Shown here: positions 46,196 to 55,832 of the stretch, one piece after another | Position numbering within the stretch: the stretch's first letter is position 1 | Layout of the letters: every line of letters begins with the position of its first letter | Source of the DNA: Pseudomonas lundensis | GTDB lineage: Bacteria; Pseudomonadota; Gammaproteobacteria; Pseudomonadales; Pseudomonadaceae | Length of the DNA stretch: 64,000 nucleotides | Assembly (NCBI RefSeq): GCF_001042985.1 | Contig: NZ_JYKY01000001.1 | Coordinates: 124,001-188,000, forward strand | Direction of reading: 5' to 3' | Made by a program: the position numbers and the translations under genes | The notes under the pieces: model-generated | Database searches by the model: none | Told to the model about the DNA's origin: nothing | Seen by the model: the letters and a program-made list of their open reading frames with translations, nothing else

Positions 46196-48625
46196 TTAGA
46201 ACAGCACTTTGGCCACGTCATTGAAGCGTTTGGCAAAGTGCACGGTGATGCCTTCTTTCAAATAGTCCGGCAGTTCTTCAAAGTGGCCGCGGTTGGCTTC
46301 AGGGAGGATCAGCTCGTGAATCTTCTGCCTGCGCGCCGCGATGACTTTCTCACGGACGCCGCCAATGGGCAGCACATGCCCGGTCAAGGTCAGCTCGCCG
46401 GTCATGGCGATGCCCTTTTTCGGTGGCTGGTTGCGCGCCAGTGACAGCAGTGCGCTGGCCATGGTCACACCGGCGCTCGGGCCGTCTTTGGGCGTGGCGC
46501 CTTCGGGCACGTGCAAATGCACAAACGCCTCATCGAAGAACTTGGGATCACCGCCAAACTGCTTGAGGTTGGAGCTGACGTAGCTGTATGCAATCTCGGC
46601 AGACTCCTTCATCACATCACCCAATTGCCCGGTCAGCTTGAACCCGCGGTTGAGGGTGTGGATACGGGTTGCCTCAATCGGCAGGGTCGCGCCGCCCATG
46701 CTGGTCCACGCCAACCCGGTGATCACGCCCGTCCCGCTGATGACCTGTTCATTGCGGAACACCGGCATGCCCAATGACGCTTCGAGGTCTTTGGGGCCGA
46801 TCTTGATCACCGCCTTGGGGTCTTCCAGCAACTTGACCACGGCTTTGCGCACCAGTTTGCCGAGTTGTTTCTCCAACTGACGCACACCGGCTTCGCGGGC
46901 GTAGCCATCGATCACGGCCCGCAATGCACTGTCGCTGATGCTCAGGCTGTTTTTGGACACCCCGGCTTTCTCCAACTGCTTAGGCCACAGGTGACGCTTG
47001 GCAATCGCGATCTTTTCTTCGGTGATGTAACCCGAGAGGCGAATCACCTCCATACGGTCGAGCAACGGCCCCGGAATCGAGTCCAGCGTGTTGGCCGTGC
47101 AGACGAACAGCACTTTGGACAGGTCCAGGCGCAAATCCAGGTAATGGTCGAGGAAATCGACGTTCTGTTCCGGATCAAGGGTTTCGAGCAGGGCAGAGGC
47201 AGGGTCGCCCTGGAAGCTCTGACCCATCTTGTCGATCTCGTCGAGCATGATGACCGGGTTCATCACTTCGACGTCTTTGAGGGCCTGCACCAGCTTGCCC
47301 GGCTGGGCGCCGATGTACGTGCGACGATGGCCTTTGATCTCGGCTTCGTCACGCATGCCGCCGACACTGAAGCGGTAGAACGGTCGTCCCAGGGACTCGG
47401 CGATCGACTTGCCGACGCTGGTTTTACCCACGCCCGGCGGGCCGACCAGCAACACGATCGAACCGCTTACCGACCCCTTGTAGGCGCCGACTGCCAGAAA
47501 TTCGAGGATGCGGTTTTTGATGTCGTCGAGCCCCGAATGGTGGGCGTCCAGCACCTTGCGGGCATGCTTGAGGTCGAGTTTGTCTTGCCCGAATACACCC
47601 CAGGGCAGCGACGTTGCCCAGTCCAGGTAGTTGCGGGTGACCGCGTATTCGGGCGACCCGGTTTCCAGGATCGACAGTTTGTTCATTTCCTCATCGATGC
47701 GTTTCTGCGCCTGAGCCGTGAGGGTTTTGCCTTCAAGGCGCTGCTTGAACTGCTCGATGTCCGCGCTGCGGTCGTCTTTGGTCAGGCCCAGTTCCTGCTG
47801 GATCACCTTGAGCTGTTCTTTGAGGAAGAACTCGCGTTGATGCTCGCCGATTTTCAGGTTCACTTCGGCGGAAATTTCTTTTTGCAGGCGCGCGACTTCG
47901 ACTTCCTTGCGCAGCATCGGCAGGACTTTCTCCATGCGTTTGAGCATGGGCACGCAATCGAGCACTTCTTGCAGCTCGTTGCCGGTTGCCGAGGTCAGCG
48001 CGGCCGCGAAATCGGTCAGCGGCGACGGGTCGTTGGGGCTGAAGCGATTGAGGTAGTTTTTCAGCTCTTCACTGTACAGCGGGTTGAGCGGCAGCAGCTC
48101 CTTGATGGCATTGATCAGCGCCATGCCGTAAGCCTTCACCTCATCGGTGGGCTCTTTGGGCTGCTGCGGGTATTGGACTTCCACCAGATAAGGCGGGCGG
48201 TGGTGTTTGAGCCACATGCTGATGCGCACACGGGTCAGGCCCTGGGCCACGAATTGCAATTTGCCGTTTTCGCGGCTGGCGTGATGCACTTTCACCAGCG
48301 TGCCGTATTCCGGGAGGCTGGAGGTGTCGAAATGGCGAGGGTCATCAGGTGGCGTATCGACAAAAAACAGGGCCAGCGAGTGATGAGGTGATTTGCTGAC
48401 CAGTTCCAGTGTTTCGGCCCACGGTTCTTCATTGACGATGACCGGCAGTACTTGCGCCGGGAAGAACGGGCGATTGTGAATCGGGATGATGTACACCTTG
48501 TCCGGCAGGCTCTGCTCCGGCAATGCCAGTTCAGTCCCGACCGAGTGGGGTTTGTGTACGGATTCGGTGTGTTCTATGTCTGCGTATTCAGTGCTGTTAT
48601 CCGGGAAATCTTGCTGGTCGCTCAT
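46196..48625 (-). CDS. Second Lon-type ATP-dependent protease (AsrA-like)
   Basis: A complete Lon of 809 residues: N-terminal LON substrate domain (about 45-245), coiled coil, AAA+ part with Walker A GPPGVGKTS and Walker B VIMLDEIDK, and a C-terminal Ser-Lys protease with S717 (DGPSAGVT) and K760 (GGVREKV). The housekeeping lon normally sits with clpX and hupB; this gene lies by icp as the heat-shock-linked AsrA of P. aeruginosa does. The ATG at 48625 gives MSDQQDF. An RpoH-like promoter lies upstream. Confidence 0.92.
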   Translation of the reverse strand: MSDQQDFPDNSTEYADIEHTESVHKPHSVGTELALPEQSLPDKVYIIPIHNRPFFPAQVLPVIVNEEPWAETLELVSKSPHHSLALFFVDTPPDDPRHFDTSSLPEYGTLVKVHHASRENGKLQFVAQGLTRVRISMWLKHHRPPYLVEVQYPQQPKEPTDEVKAYGMALINAIKELLPLNPLYSEELKNYLNRFSPNDPSPLTDFAAALTSATGNELQEVLDCVPMLKRMEKVLPMLRKEVEVARLQKEISAEVNLKIGEHQREFFLKEQLKVIQQELGLTKDDRSADIEQFKQRLEGKTLTAQAQKRIDEEMNKLSILETGSPEYAVTRNYLDWATSLPWGVFGQDKLDLKHARKVLDAHHSGLDDIKNRILEFLAVGAYKGSVSGSIVLLVGPPGVGKTSVGKSIAESLGRPFYRFSVGGMRDEAEIKGHRRTYIGAQPGKLVQALKDVEVMNPVIMLDEIDKMGQSFQGDPASALLETLDPEQNVDFLDHYLDLRLDLSKVLFVCTANTLDSIPGPLLDRMEVIRLSGYITEEKIAIAKRHLWPKQLEKAGVSKNSLSISDSALRAVIDGYAREAGVRQLEKQLGKLVRKAVVKLLEDPKAVIKIGPKDLEASLGMPVFRNEQVISGTGVITGLAWTSMGGATLPIEATRIHTLNRGFKLTGQLGDVMKESAEIAYSYVSSNLKQFGGDPKFFDEAFVHLHVPEGATPKDGPSAGVTMASALLSLARNQPPKKGIAMTGELTLTGHVLPIGGVREKVIAARRQKIHELILPEANRGHFEELPDYLKEGITVHFAKRFNDVAKVLF

Positions 48626-48655
48626 GGGGCACCTGCGCAATGGGGTATGGGGGTT

Positions 48656-48684
48656 AGATGGGGCGCGGTGTCAGTGGTTTCAAT
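48656..48684 (-). promoter_or_regulatory. RpoH (sigma-32) type promoter of the second lon
   Basis: On the minus strand ATTGAAA, then 14 bp, then CCCCATCT. The heat-shock consensus is CTTGAAA-N(11-16)-CCCCATnT, so only one base differs. The start codon is about 30 bp downstream of the -10. Confidence 0.72.
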
Positions 48685-48978
48685 GGTGAAACGTTTTTCA
48701 TCCTCTAGCCGCTGCCGAAGACTGCGCCGGTAGCGTAGCCGATGGCGCCCGGACGGCTTTTTGCAAGGGCCCGGCAGCCAGCGCAAAACCTCTGCCAGTG
48801 ATTGATAAAACCTGGGTACACCCTCGTATTCGCTAGGCCTTTGTCGCCAACAACTTGACGGTAGACGGCCCGAAATTATTAGGCGATCTTCTGTTGGGCG
48901 ACAGTTACGATTCATAACAATAAAGATGGAGTGGGCAGCCGCTTGCGTGGCTGCCTTCAGGGCGCACAAGGAGCGCGT

Positions 48979-49044
48979 ATGCCTCAGGGAATCATCGCAA
49001 GGTGGGTGCAGGCATTGACTCAGTGGATCGAGGCCGCGCCATGA
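48979..49044 (+). CDS. Tiny ORF coupled to the GGDEF/EAL gene (21 residues)
   Basis: AAGGAG lies 5 bp before an ATG that opens a 21-codon ORF. Its TGA overlaps the ATG of the next gene (ATGA), the mark of translational coupling. The peptide begins MPQGIIARWVQAL and is amphipathic in outline. The main gene also has a GAGG, so it could be read alone. The ORF may only set translation of the c-di-GMP enzyme. A CA motif (AACAATAA, 48916-48923) lies in the same leader. Confidence 0.45.
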   Translation: MPQGIIARWVQALTQWIEAAP

Positions 49045-51383
49045 AGCTGCGCAACAGTTTTCAGGCCCGTATCAGCCTGTTTCTGGCGTTGCTCCTGCTG
49101 TTGCTCATGGGGGTGGTGTATTTCGCGGTTAAAACCGTGACCATCACCGTTGCCAGAGACCAGGCCGAAGAGCAGCTGCACACAGGCACGCGAGTGTTCG
49201 AGCGCTTCATGGATTTACGCTGGCGGCGGATTCAGTACGGTCTCAACTGGCTGACCAATGACTCGGGCTTTCGCCAGGCGGCACTCAACGGCAGCCCCGC
49301 ACAAATCGAAGCCGCCCTGCAAGAATTCGAACCGAGCATTCGCGGCAGTGAGTTATTCGTACTGGACCTCAACGGTCGCATCATCACCAGCACCCTCAAA
49401 GGCCTGCCGCCCGGACAGCGCTTTCCTTACGCCAAAGACTTGAGGCTCGCACGCCGCCACGCGCAATCCATGTTGATCGGCGTTTTGGACAATCGACCCT
49501 ACATGATGGTCCAGGGCGTGGTGCTCACCCCCTTGCCCGTCGTGCGTGTGGTGTCGGGGATGCCGATGGACGACGTGTTTGCCCACGAACTGCGCTCGTT
49601 GAGCAACCTGGAAGTGTCATTCATGGCCCTCAAACAGGGCGAAAGTGGCGTACTCAGCAGTACCCTGCCTGACGCCATGAACACCAGCATCGCCGCGTTC
49701 ATGAGGGACCGCCCGGTCGGCACCCAGGTCTATTTCAACGAGTTTCAGGACAAACGCTTTCTCGGTCAGTTGCTGCAACTGACCACCTCAAACGATCCGC
49801 AAAACGGGCACGTGATGGCTTTCTTGCAAAGCCCGCTGGACCAGACGATGCAGGCGTTCAACTCACTAGATCGCAAGTTTTTGTGGATATCCCTCGGCGC
49901 GTTGTTGCTGTCGTTGCTCGGCGCCCTGTGGCTGGCGCGTGCGGTGTCGCGCCCGGTCAGCTTGCTGGCCGAGGCCGCCCAGCGAATCGGACGCGGCAAT
50001 TATCAGGTGCCGGTCGAACTCAAGCGCAAGGATGAACTGGGCTTTTTGGCCAAGGCGATCAACGCGATGCAAAGCGGTATCGCCCTGCGCGAACAGCAAC
50101 TGGCGCATAACGCGCTGCACGACGCGCTGACCGGCTTGCCCAACCGCGCGCTGGCCATGGAGCGACTGGGCAGCGCCATCAGCGCGAGCAGGGAGGTGGT
50201 GCTGATTTATCTGGGCGTCGAAAACTACCGGGTGATCAACGAAAGCTTCGGCCAGGACGGCCTGGAATTGATCATGCGCGAAATCAGCCGCGTCATGCTC
50301 GACACCTTGCACGAACGGGACACCGCCGCGCGCATCACCGGCAATGAGTTTTTATTGCTTCTGGAAAGCACCCAGCTCGATGCCGCCGTGGCCATGGCCG
50401 ACAGGCTCCACCGGCTGTTGAAACGACCGCTGAGCATCGATGGGCATGAGGTGTCGCTGGAAATCTGCATGGGCATTGCGGCCTACCCGATCAACGGGCA
50501 AAGCGTCGAGGAACTGATCAGCCGCGCCGCCCTTGCCCGACGCGATGCCGCTGCGCTGCCGGGTTACTTGCAGGTGTACCAGCAAGACCGCGACCTGGCC
50601 CATCAACGGCACATCCAGCTGATACGCGACGTGCGCAGCGCGGCGAGCGAGGGCGAACTGTTTTTGCTGTACCAGCCCAAACTCGACATCAGAAGCGGCC
50701 ACGTGCATCAGGCTGAAGCCCTGCTGCGTTGGCGTCACCCCGAATTGGGCGTGGTGTCGCCAGCCGAATTCATCCCGCTGGCCGAACGCACCGGCAGCAT
50801 GCCGTTGCTCACGCACTGGGTCATCGAAGAGGGCGTGCGCCAACTGGCCGAGTGGAATCGCAAAGGGCTGCACCTGCAACTGTCCCTCAACATCTCGGCG
50901 GCGGATTTACAGGGCGAAGACCTGCTGTTGAGCGTCGACGCCTTGCTCTCGCGCTATCAGGTATCGGCCGGGCAATTGATTTTCGAAATCACCGAAAGTG
51001 CGGTCATGCGCGACCCGGAGCATTCCCTCAGCGTGCTGGAAAAACTGCGCGAGGGTGGCATAGGGCTGTCGGTGGACGATTTCGGCACGGGCTACTCGTC
51101 ACTGGCGCACCTCAAGCGGCTACCGGTGCAAGAGCTGAAAATCGACCAGTCGTTTATCCGCAACCTGGACGAGACCAGCGAAGACGCAGTCATCGTGCGC
51201 TCGACCCTGGAGATGAGCCATAACCTGGGGTTGAAGGTCGTGGCCGAAGGCGTGGAGTACCAGCACACCCTTGACCTGCTGGCGCGTTGGCAATGCGACA
51301 CGGCTCAGGGCTACCTCATCAGCCGCCCGCTGGAGGCGTCGGCGTTAGAAGCATGGCTGTCACGGTTGGAAGAAACGGCCTGA
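49041..51383 (+). CDS. Membrane GGDEF/EAL protein, probable c-di-GMP phosphodiesterase
   Basis: A 780-residue protein with an N-terminal span (about 9-31), a periplasmic sensor region to about 270, a second span and HAMP (about 275-345), then GGDEF and EAL. The GGDEF motif is degenerate (ITGNEF, about 432-437), so cyclase activity is unlikely. The EAL domain is intact, with E559 in EALLRW and the later DDFGTGYSSL, so it should degrade c-di-GMP. The ATG at 49041 overlaps the tiny ORF. A terminator follows at 51402. Confidence 0.88.
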   Translation: MKLRNSFQARISLFLALLLLLLMGVVYFAVKTVTITVARDQAEEQLHTGTRVFERFMDLRWRRIQYGLNWLTNDSGFRQAALNGSPAQIEAALQEFEPSIRGSELFVLDLNGRIITSTLKGLPPGQRFPYAKDLRLARRHAQSMLIGVLDNRPYMMVQGVVLTPLPVVRVVSGMPMDDVFAHELRSLSNLEVSFMALKQGESGVLSSTLPDAMNTSIAAFMRDRPVGTQVYFNEFQDKRFLGQLLQLTTSNDPQNGHVMAFLQSPLDQTMQAFNSLDRKFLWISLGALLLSLLGALWLARAVSRPVSLLAEAAQRIGRGNYQVPVELKRKDELGFLAKAINAMQSGIALREQQLAHNALHDALTGLPNRALAMERLGSAISASREVVLIYLGVENYRVINESFGQDGLELIMREISRVMLDTLHERDTAARITGNEFLLLLESTQLDAAVAMADRLHRLLKRPLSIDGHEVSLEICMGIAAYPINGQSVEELISRAALARRDAAALPGYLQVYQQDRDLAHQRHIQLIRDVRSAASEGELFLLYQPKLDIRSGHVHQAEALLRWRHPELGVVSPAEFIPLAERTGSMPLLTHWVIEEGVRQLAEWNRKGLHLQLSLNISAADLQGEDLLLSVDALLSRYQVSAGQLIFEITESAVMRDPEHSLSVLEKLREGGIGLSVDDFGTGYSSLAHLKRLPVQELKIDQSFIRNLDETSEDAVIVRSTLEMSHNLGLKVVAEGVEYQHTLDLLARWQCDTAQGYLISRPLEASALEAWLSRLEETA

Positions 51384-51401
51384 AATGGGGGGGATCACCC
51401 A

Positions 51402-51440
51402 CAAAAAAAGCGGCTATCTCTCGATAGCCGCTTCTCTTTT
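51402..51440. terminator. Bidirectional terminator between the GGDEF/EAL gene and gcd
   Basis: An 11-bp stem AAGCGGCTATC / GATAGCCGCTT with loop TCTC and A/T runs on both sides, 24 bp after the plus-strand stop and 23 bp before the gcd stop. Confidence 0.9.
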
Positions 51441-51455
51441 AACGAGCCGTGTTAC

Positions 51456-53885
51456 TTAGTCGGCCAGTTTGAACGCCATGATGTAGTCACCTTTTTTGGT
51501 GCCCAGACCGCCGTGACCGCCCGCCATGACGACGACGTATTGCGTGCCGTCCTTGCCGGTGTAGGTCATCGGGGTGGTCTGACCGCCTGCTGGCAGGCGA
51601 CCTTCCCACAGCTGCTTGCCGTTACGGACGTCGTAGGCACGCAGGTACTGGTCGAGGGTGCCGCTCAGGAAGGCTACGCCACCTGCGGTGGTGAAGGTCC
51701 CGCCCAGGCTTGGAACGCCCATCGACAATGGGATCGGTACCGGCGAGCTGTCACGCACGGTGCCGTTTTTGTGTTTCCAGATCACGTTGTTGTTGGTCAG
51801 GTCGACCGCTGCAACGTAACCCCATGCCGGTGCCTGGCAAGGCAGGCCCAACGGGGACAACAGAGGCTCAAGGATGACGCCGTAGGGCGCGCCTTTGTTC
51901 GGTTGTACGCCGGAGGTCTCGCCTTTACGCGGGCCCATTGCCGCCACTTCCGCCTGGGGAACCAGTTTGGAGGTGAAGGCCATGTAGCTCGGGTTCAGGA
52001 AGGCAATTTGACGGATCGGGTCAACCGAGATGCCGCCCCAGTCGAACACGCCAAAGTTGCCCGGATAAACGATCGAACCTTGCAGCGATGGCGGGGTGTA
52101 CATGCCGTCGTAACGCAGGGATTTGAAGTTGATCCGGCACAGCATTTGGTCAAACGGTGTCACGCCCCACATGTCACGCTCGGTCAGTTCCGGCGGAATC
52201 ATGTTCAAATCCGAACGTGGCTGGGTCGGTGCGGTGTGGTCGCCTTCTACAGCGCCGCCCGGAGCCGGCAGTTCACGGATCGGTACGATGTCTTCGCCGG
52301 TACGACGGTCAACAACGTAGATGCTGCCTTGTTTGGTGGACGCCAGCAGAGCCGGTTTCACGCCATCAGCTGTTTTCAGGTCCATCAGGGTCGGTTGACC
52401 GCCCACGTCCATGTCCCACAGGTCATGGTGCGTGAACTGACGATACCAACGGACTTTACCGGTGTTGATGTCCAGCGCGGTCACGCCGGCGCTGTAACGC
52501 TCGGAGTCTTCGGTACGGTCGCCGCCATATTGGTCAGGCATCTGGTTGCCCATCGGCAGGTACAGCATGCCGAGGTTTTCATCGACCGCGAACATCGACC
52601 ACATGTTAGGCGAGTTGCGGGTATAGGTCTGGCCTTCAGCAATCGGCGTGGTGTCTTGCGGATTGCCGCTGTCCCAGTTCCATACCAGCTTGCCGGTACG
52701 TACGTCGTACGCACGGATCACGCCCGACGGCTCGTCAGTGGAGATGTTGTCGGTCACGTGGCCGCCGATCACGACCAGATCTTTGGTCACGGCAGGTGGC
52801 GACGTGGAGTAGTAACCGCCCGGTGCAAAGCTACCGATGTTGTGGCGCAGATCGACGGCACCGTGGTCACCGAACGCTTCGCACACTTTACCGGTGTCGG
52901 CGTTCAGCGCGATCAGACGGGTGTCGGCAGTCGGCAGGAACAGGCGACGCGGGCACGAGTTGCTGGCGGTCGCCGTGGCTGCTTCAGCCGCTGGCTCGGC
53001 AGCGCTCTGCTCGGTGGCGGTGTTGGCATAGGCCGCTTCGTCGTGATAGCTCACGCCACGGCAGGTCATGTGGGCCCAACCTTTGAAGTTTTCAGCGTTC
53101 TGCGTGCTGATCTTCGGGTCGTAACGCCAGATTTCCTTGCCGGTGTCCGGATCAAGGGCAATCACCTGACTGTGCGGGGTGCACACGTACAGCATGCCGT
53201 TGACTTTCAGCGGGGTGTTCTCGGCCGTGGTTTCGCCCGGATCGCCTTCGCCCGGGATGTCACCGGTACGGAATGTCCACGCTGGTACCAGCTTGTGGGC
53301 GTTTTCCGGGGTGATTTCTTTCAGCGGCGAGTAGCGGTCGCCATGGGCAGTACGCCCGTAGGACTGCCAGTCACCGTCCGGCATGGCCGGTGCGGTGTTG
53401 GTCATGCCTGGAACGGCATCGCGGTCCAGTTCGCCTTTGATTTCGCCGGGGCTGGTGAATTGGCTGGCCAGTGCAGCCAGACCTGCCAGTACCACGGCGA
53501 CGCTCAGTGCGCCCGTCGTGACCGGCGCCGATTGGCTGCCCGTCAGCGGACGACGCAACCAAGGCAGTAGCAGTACGATACCGATCGCAAACCAAAGGGC
53601 CAGGCGCGGTACCAATTGCCACCAGTCCAGGCCCACTTCCATCAGTGCCCAAACCGTGCTGGCGAACAGCACGATTGCGTACAAGCCAAGCGCCGCGCGG
53701 CGTCCCGCCATCAGCAATGCGCCCGACAGACCGAAGCCGATACCTGCCAGCAGGTAGTACAGCGACCCGCCCAGCGTGACCAGCTTGATACCCCCGACCA
53801 GCATGGCCAGGCCCATTAGCAGCAGCAGGATACCGAGCAACGTCGGTAACAGGCGGCTACGACTTGAAGCACCTTCAGTGCTCAT
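51456..53885 (-). CDS. gcd: PQQ-dependent membrane glucose dehydrogenase
   Basis: Oxidises glucose to gluconate in the periplasm and feeds ubiquinone. The 809 residues comprise about five N-terminal spans (to about residue 145) and a PQQ propeller with repeated tryptophan-docking blades and the GGYYSTSPPAV region. An Ala/Glu-rich insert (about 285-305) precedes the second half. It lies 138 bp after oprB on the same strand; nothing else was seen in that gap. Porin and dehydrogenase together serve direct glucose oxidation. Confidence 0.95.
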   Translation of the reverse strand: MSTEGASSRSRLLPTLLGILLLLMGLAMLVGGIKLVTLGGSLYYLLAGIGFGLSGALLMAGRRAALGLYAIVLFASTVWALMEVGLDWWQLVPRLALWFAIGIVLLLPWLRRPLTGSQSAPVTTGALSVAVVLAGLAALASQFTSPGEIKGELDRDAVPGMTNTAPAMPDGDWQSYGRTAHGDRYSPLKEITPENAHKLVPAWTFRTGDIPGEGDPGETTAENTPLKVNGMLYVCTPHSQVIALDPDTGKEIWRYDPKISTQNAENFKGWAHMTCRGVSYHDEAAYANTATEQSAAEPAAEAATATASNSCPRRLFLPTADTRLIALNADTGKVCEAFGDHGAVDLRHNIGSFAPGGYYSTSPPAVTKDLVVIGGHVTDNISTDEPSGVIRAYDVRTGKLVWNWDSGNPQDTTPIAEGQTYTRNSPNMWSMFAVDENLGMLYLPMGNQMPDQYGGDRTEDSERYSAGVTALDINTGKVRWYRQFTHHDLWDMDVGGQPTLMDLKTADGVKPALLASTKQGSIYVVDRRTGEDIVPIRELPAPGGAVEGDHTAPTQPRSDLNMIPPELTERDMWGVTPFDQMLCRINFKSLRYDGMYTPPSLQGSIVYPGNFGVFDWGGISVDPIRQIAFLNPSYMAFTSKLVPQAEVAAMGPRKGETSGVQPNKGAPYGVILEPLLSPLGLPCQAPAWGYVAAVDLTNNNVIWKHKNGTVRDSSPVPIPLSMGVPSLGGTFTTAGGVAFLSGTLDQYLRAYDVRNGKQLWEGRLPAGGQTTPMTYTGKDGTQYVVVMAGGHGGLGTKKGDYIMAFKLAD

Positions 53886-54023
53886 AGTGTGGTTCTCCGT
53901 TACGTTGATAGTGTCCCCGCGCAGGCCCTGCAGAACACAGCGCCAGGCGGGTGCGAATCAGTGAAGTAAGTCCTTGTGAGTCAGCTTCAAGCTTCGTGCT
54001 CGTCGCGAGAGTCCGTCCCAGAA

Positions 54024-55406
54024 TCAGAACGAGCTTTGAATCTTCAGACCGCCGATCAGCGCGTCGTCCAGATGGCTCACGCCGCCGGGGTGCCGGATGT
54101 ATTGCAGGTTCGGTCGAACGGTCAGCCAGTTGGTCACGTGCACCCCGTAGTAGAGTTCGGCGCTGTATTCAGTGTCTTGGGGTGGCAGGTAATCGGCGTT
54201 GTCGAAATCGTAGACAGCACGGGCCTGATTGGTCGCCTGGGCGTTTTTGCGGTACGCCGGGTTGACGTGAACCCGTGCCACGGCAAAGCCGATATCGTCT
54301 TTGGCGCGTGAATCGAATACGCCTTTGTAAACGATGCCCGCCTGAACATAGTTATCGATAGGATTGGTTTTTTTATCGTGAACGGTGGCATTGGCGAACA
54401 CACTCAAGCCCCTCGACAGATCGCTGGCGCGGCTGGTGAGTTGCTGCTGCACACCCAACCACATGCCATGCTTGCTCGAACTGCTGCGATAGGCTTCGCC
54501 GCTCAAGGCTGCCGGCTGGCCATTGGCATCTTTGTAAACATCGGTTGCCTTGGCACTACTGTAGTAGTAACCGGCACGGTATTCCCCTGGCAGGCCGTTG
54601 ATTTTTGGCGTCCACACCAACTCAACCGGCAATACCGCGCCTTGGGTGCCGCTGCCGCTGAGCTTGAAACCATTGCCGCGGTCGAGGTTGGACGGGTTCT
54701 GCTCGTAAGCACCGACCTGCGCATACAACTCAGGGGTCAAGTGGTATTTGACGCGCAACGCCCACTGGCTGACGGGCCAGTTGTACCAGATGCTGCCAGC
54801 CCAGTTGCCGACTTGCGAGCCGCAGAACGCAAGGTTCTGAAAGTCGCAAGGGAAGCTGTTGAAATCCTCGCCCTGACCAAAGCGGCCGACTTTGATGTCG
54901 AGCTTCTGGTCAAAGAATTTCTGCTGATACCACATCTGCGTCAGGCGAGTGGTCTGGCCGCGGCCCCAGACTTCCTGAGCGGAGGTGAACCCGCCCACGC
55001 GCGGGTCATTGATGCGGTCGTTGCTGATGTTGTTGCCGCTGCGATGGGTGATCGTCAGCTGAAACTCGGCATCGCTCCACCCCAGAATCTTTTGCAGGTC
55101 CAGGTGCGTGCCCAGGCCGAACTGGTCGCTGTAGCGCGCGGTGCGGTCGTGGTCATAACCGCCATGCAGGTTGGCGCCTACCTCGCCCACGTAATCGAGG
55201 GAGAAGGCGTAGCCTTTTTGCTCCAGCTCGCTACGGGTGCCATTCCAGTCACCGAGCATCCATTTGGAATCGCTGTCGAAAGCAGGGGCCGCGTTGACGC
55301 AGGTGGCCAGCCCCAGAGCGGTGAGTCCGCCCATCAGGTTCACGGCTTTTTGCCCGGCAATAGGAAACAACGCACTGTGTTTGCGCAAAATCTGAAATTT
55401 GGACAT
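54024..55406 (-). CDS. oprB: Carbohydrate porin OprB
   Basis: An outer-membrane porin of 460 residues. The signal peptide is unusually long from the first ATG (cleavage near residue 40, VNA-APAF); an internal Met at 25 would give a short one. After it come the OprB pattern MLGDWNGTRSELEQKGY, a sixteen-strand-like barrel and a terminal Phe. It lets glucose and other sugars into the periplasm for Gcd downstream. Confidence 0.9.
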   Translation of the reverse strand: MSKFQILRKHSALFPIAGQKAVNLMGGLTALGLATCVNAAPAFDSDSKWMLGDWNGTRSELEQKGYAFSLDYVGEVGANLHGGYDHDRTARYSDQFGLGTHLDLQKILGWSDAEFQLTITHRSGNNISNDRINDPRVGGFTSAQEVWGRGQTTRLTQMWYQQKFFDQKLDIKVGRFGQGEDFNSFPCDFQNLAFCGSQVGNWAGSIWYNWPVSQWALRVKYHLTPELYAQVGAYEQNPSNLDRGNGFKLSGSGTQGAVLPVELVWTPKINGLPGEYRAGYYYSSAKATDVYKDANGQPAALSGEAYRSSSSKHGMWLGVQQQLTSRASDLSRGLSVFANATVHDKKTNPIDNYVQAGIVYKGVFDSRAKDDIGFAVARVHVNPAYRKNAQATNQARAVYDFDNADYLPPQDTEYSAELYYGVHVTNWLTVRPNLQYIRHPGGVSHLDDALIGGLKIQSSF

Positions 55407-55532
55407 AGGTTGAGGTTGCGAGTCTTTGTAGGTATGGCTGTGGCTGTGGTAGCGCTGTCTTGAGAAAAACGGTGCTAGCCCTTCTGGATTTGGAGGCGGA
55501 ATGAATCGGTTCAGCCTCTAAAAATGGAATGA

Positions 55533-55565
55533 TAAAGTGCTGTAACGTTTTGAAACAGCACTTTA
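55533..55565. repeat. Long inverted repeat upstream of oprB
   Basis: 11-bp perfect arms TAAAGTGCTGT and ACAGCACTTTA around 11 bases, 127 bp before the oprB ATG. It could be an operator for a sugar regulator or a terminator on either strand. Together with the pvcB terminator and a small hairpin (CAGGGC/GCCCTG, 55618-55635), it is all I see in 55407-55832. Confidence 0.55.
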
Positions 55566-55681
55566 AATGACATGGATCATTTCGTAATTGGTAACAGTGT
55601 GCTGCGACTGATCGTCTCAGGGCTTTACGGCCCTGTATTTGCTGGCTTTGCCAGGTCAGGGCGGCGAACGCATGCGGGGTG

Positions 55682-55718
55682 AAAAAAACTTCGTCGATCT
55701 CCCTCGCACGGAGACGAA
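55682..55718 (-). terminator. Terminator after pvcB
   Basis: On the minus strand TTCGTC-TCC pairs with GGA...GACGAA (one internal bulge), followed by GTTTTTTTC. It lies about 115 bp past the pvcB stop and fits the end of the pvcA-pvcB message. Confidence 0.65.
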
Positions 55719-55832
55719 ATGGGGCGCAGGAAGTGTTTTTTACACGTCTTGGGTTAATGACTGCGTCGCCAGGTAGCGCGCCAGCCCCCGACCTCGCTCA
55801 TCGCCAAACGTGACGATGCGCGAGGTTGCGGC

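Noticed and set aside
51513..53570. 685-codon open frame on the plus strand opposite gcd
   Set aside because: It is the mirror of a GC-rich coding gene with clear PQQ-dehydrogenase motifs; the plus-strand translation has no recognisable domain.
55669..55773. 34-codon ORF in the gap between pvcB and oprB
   Set aside because: It runs over the pvcB terminator on the other strand and has no ribosome site.
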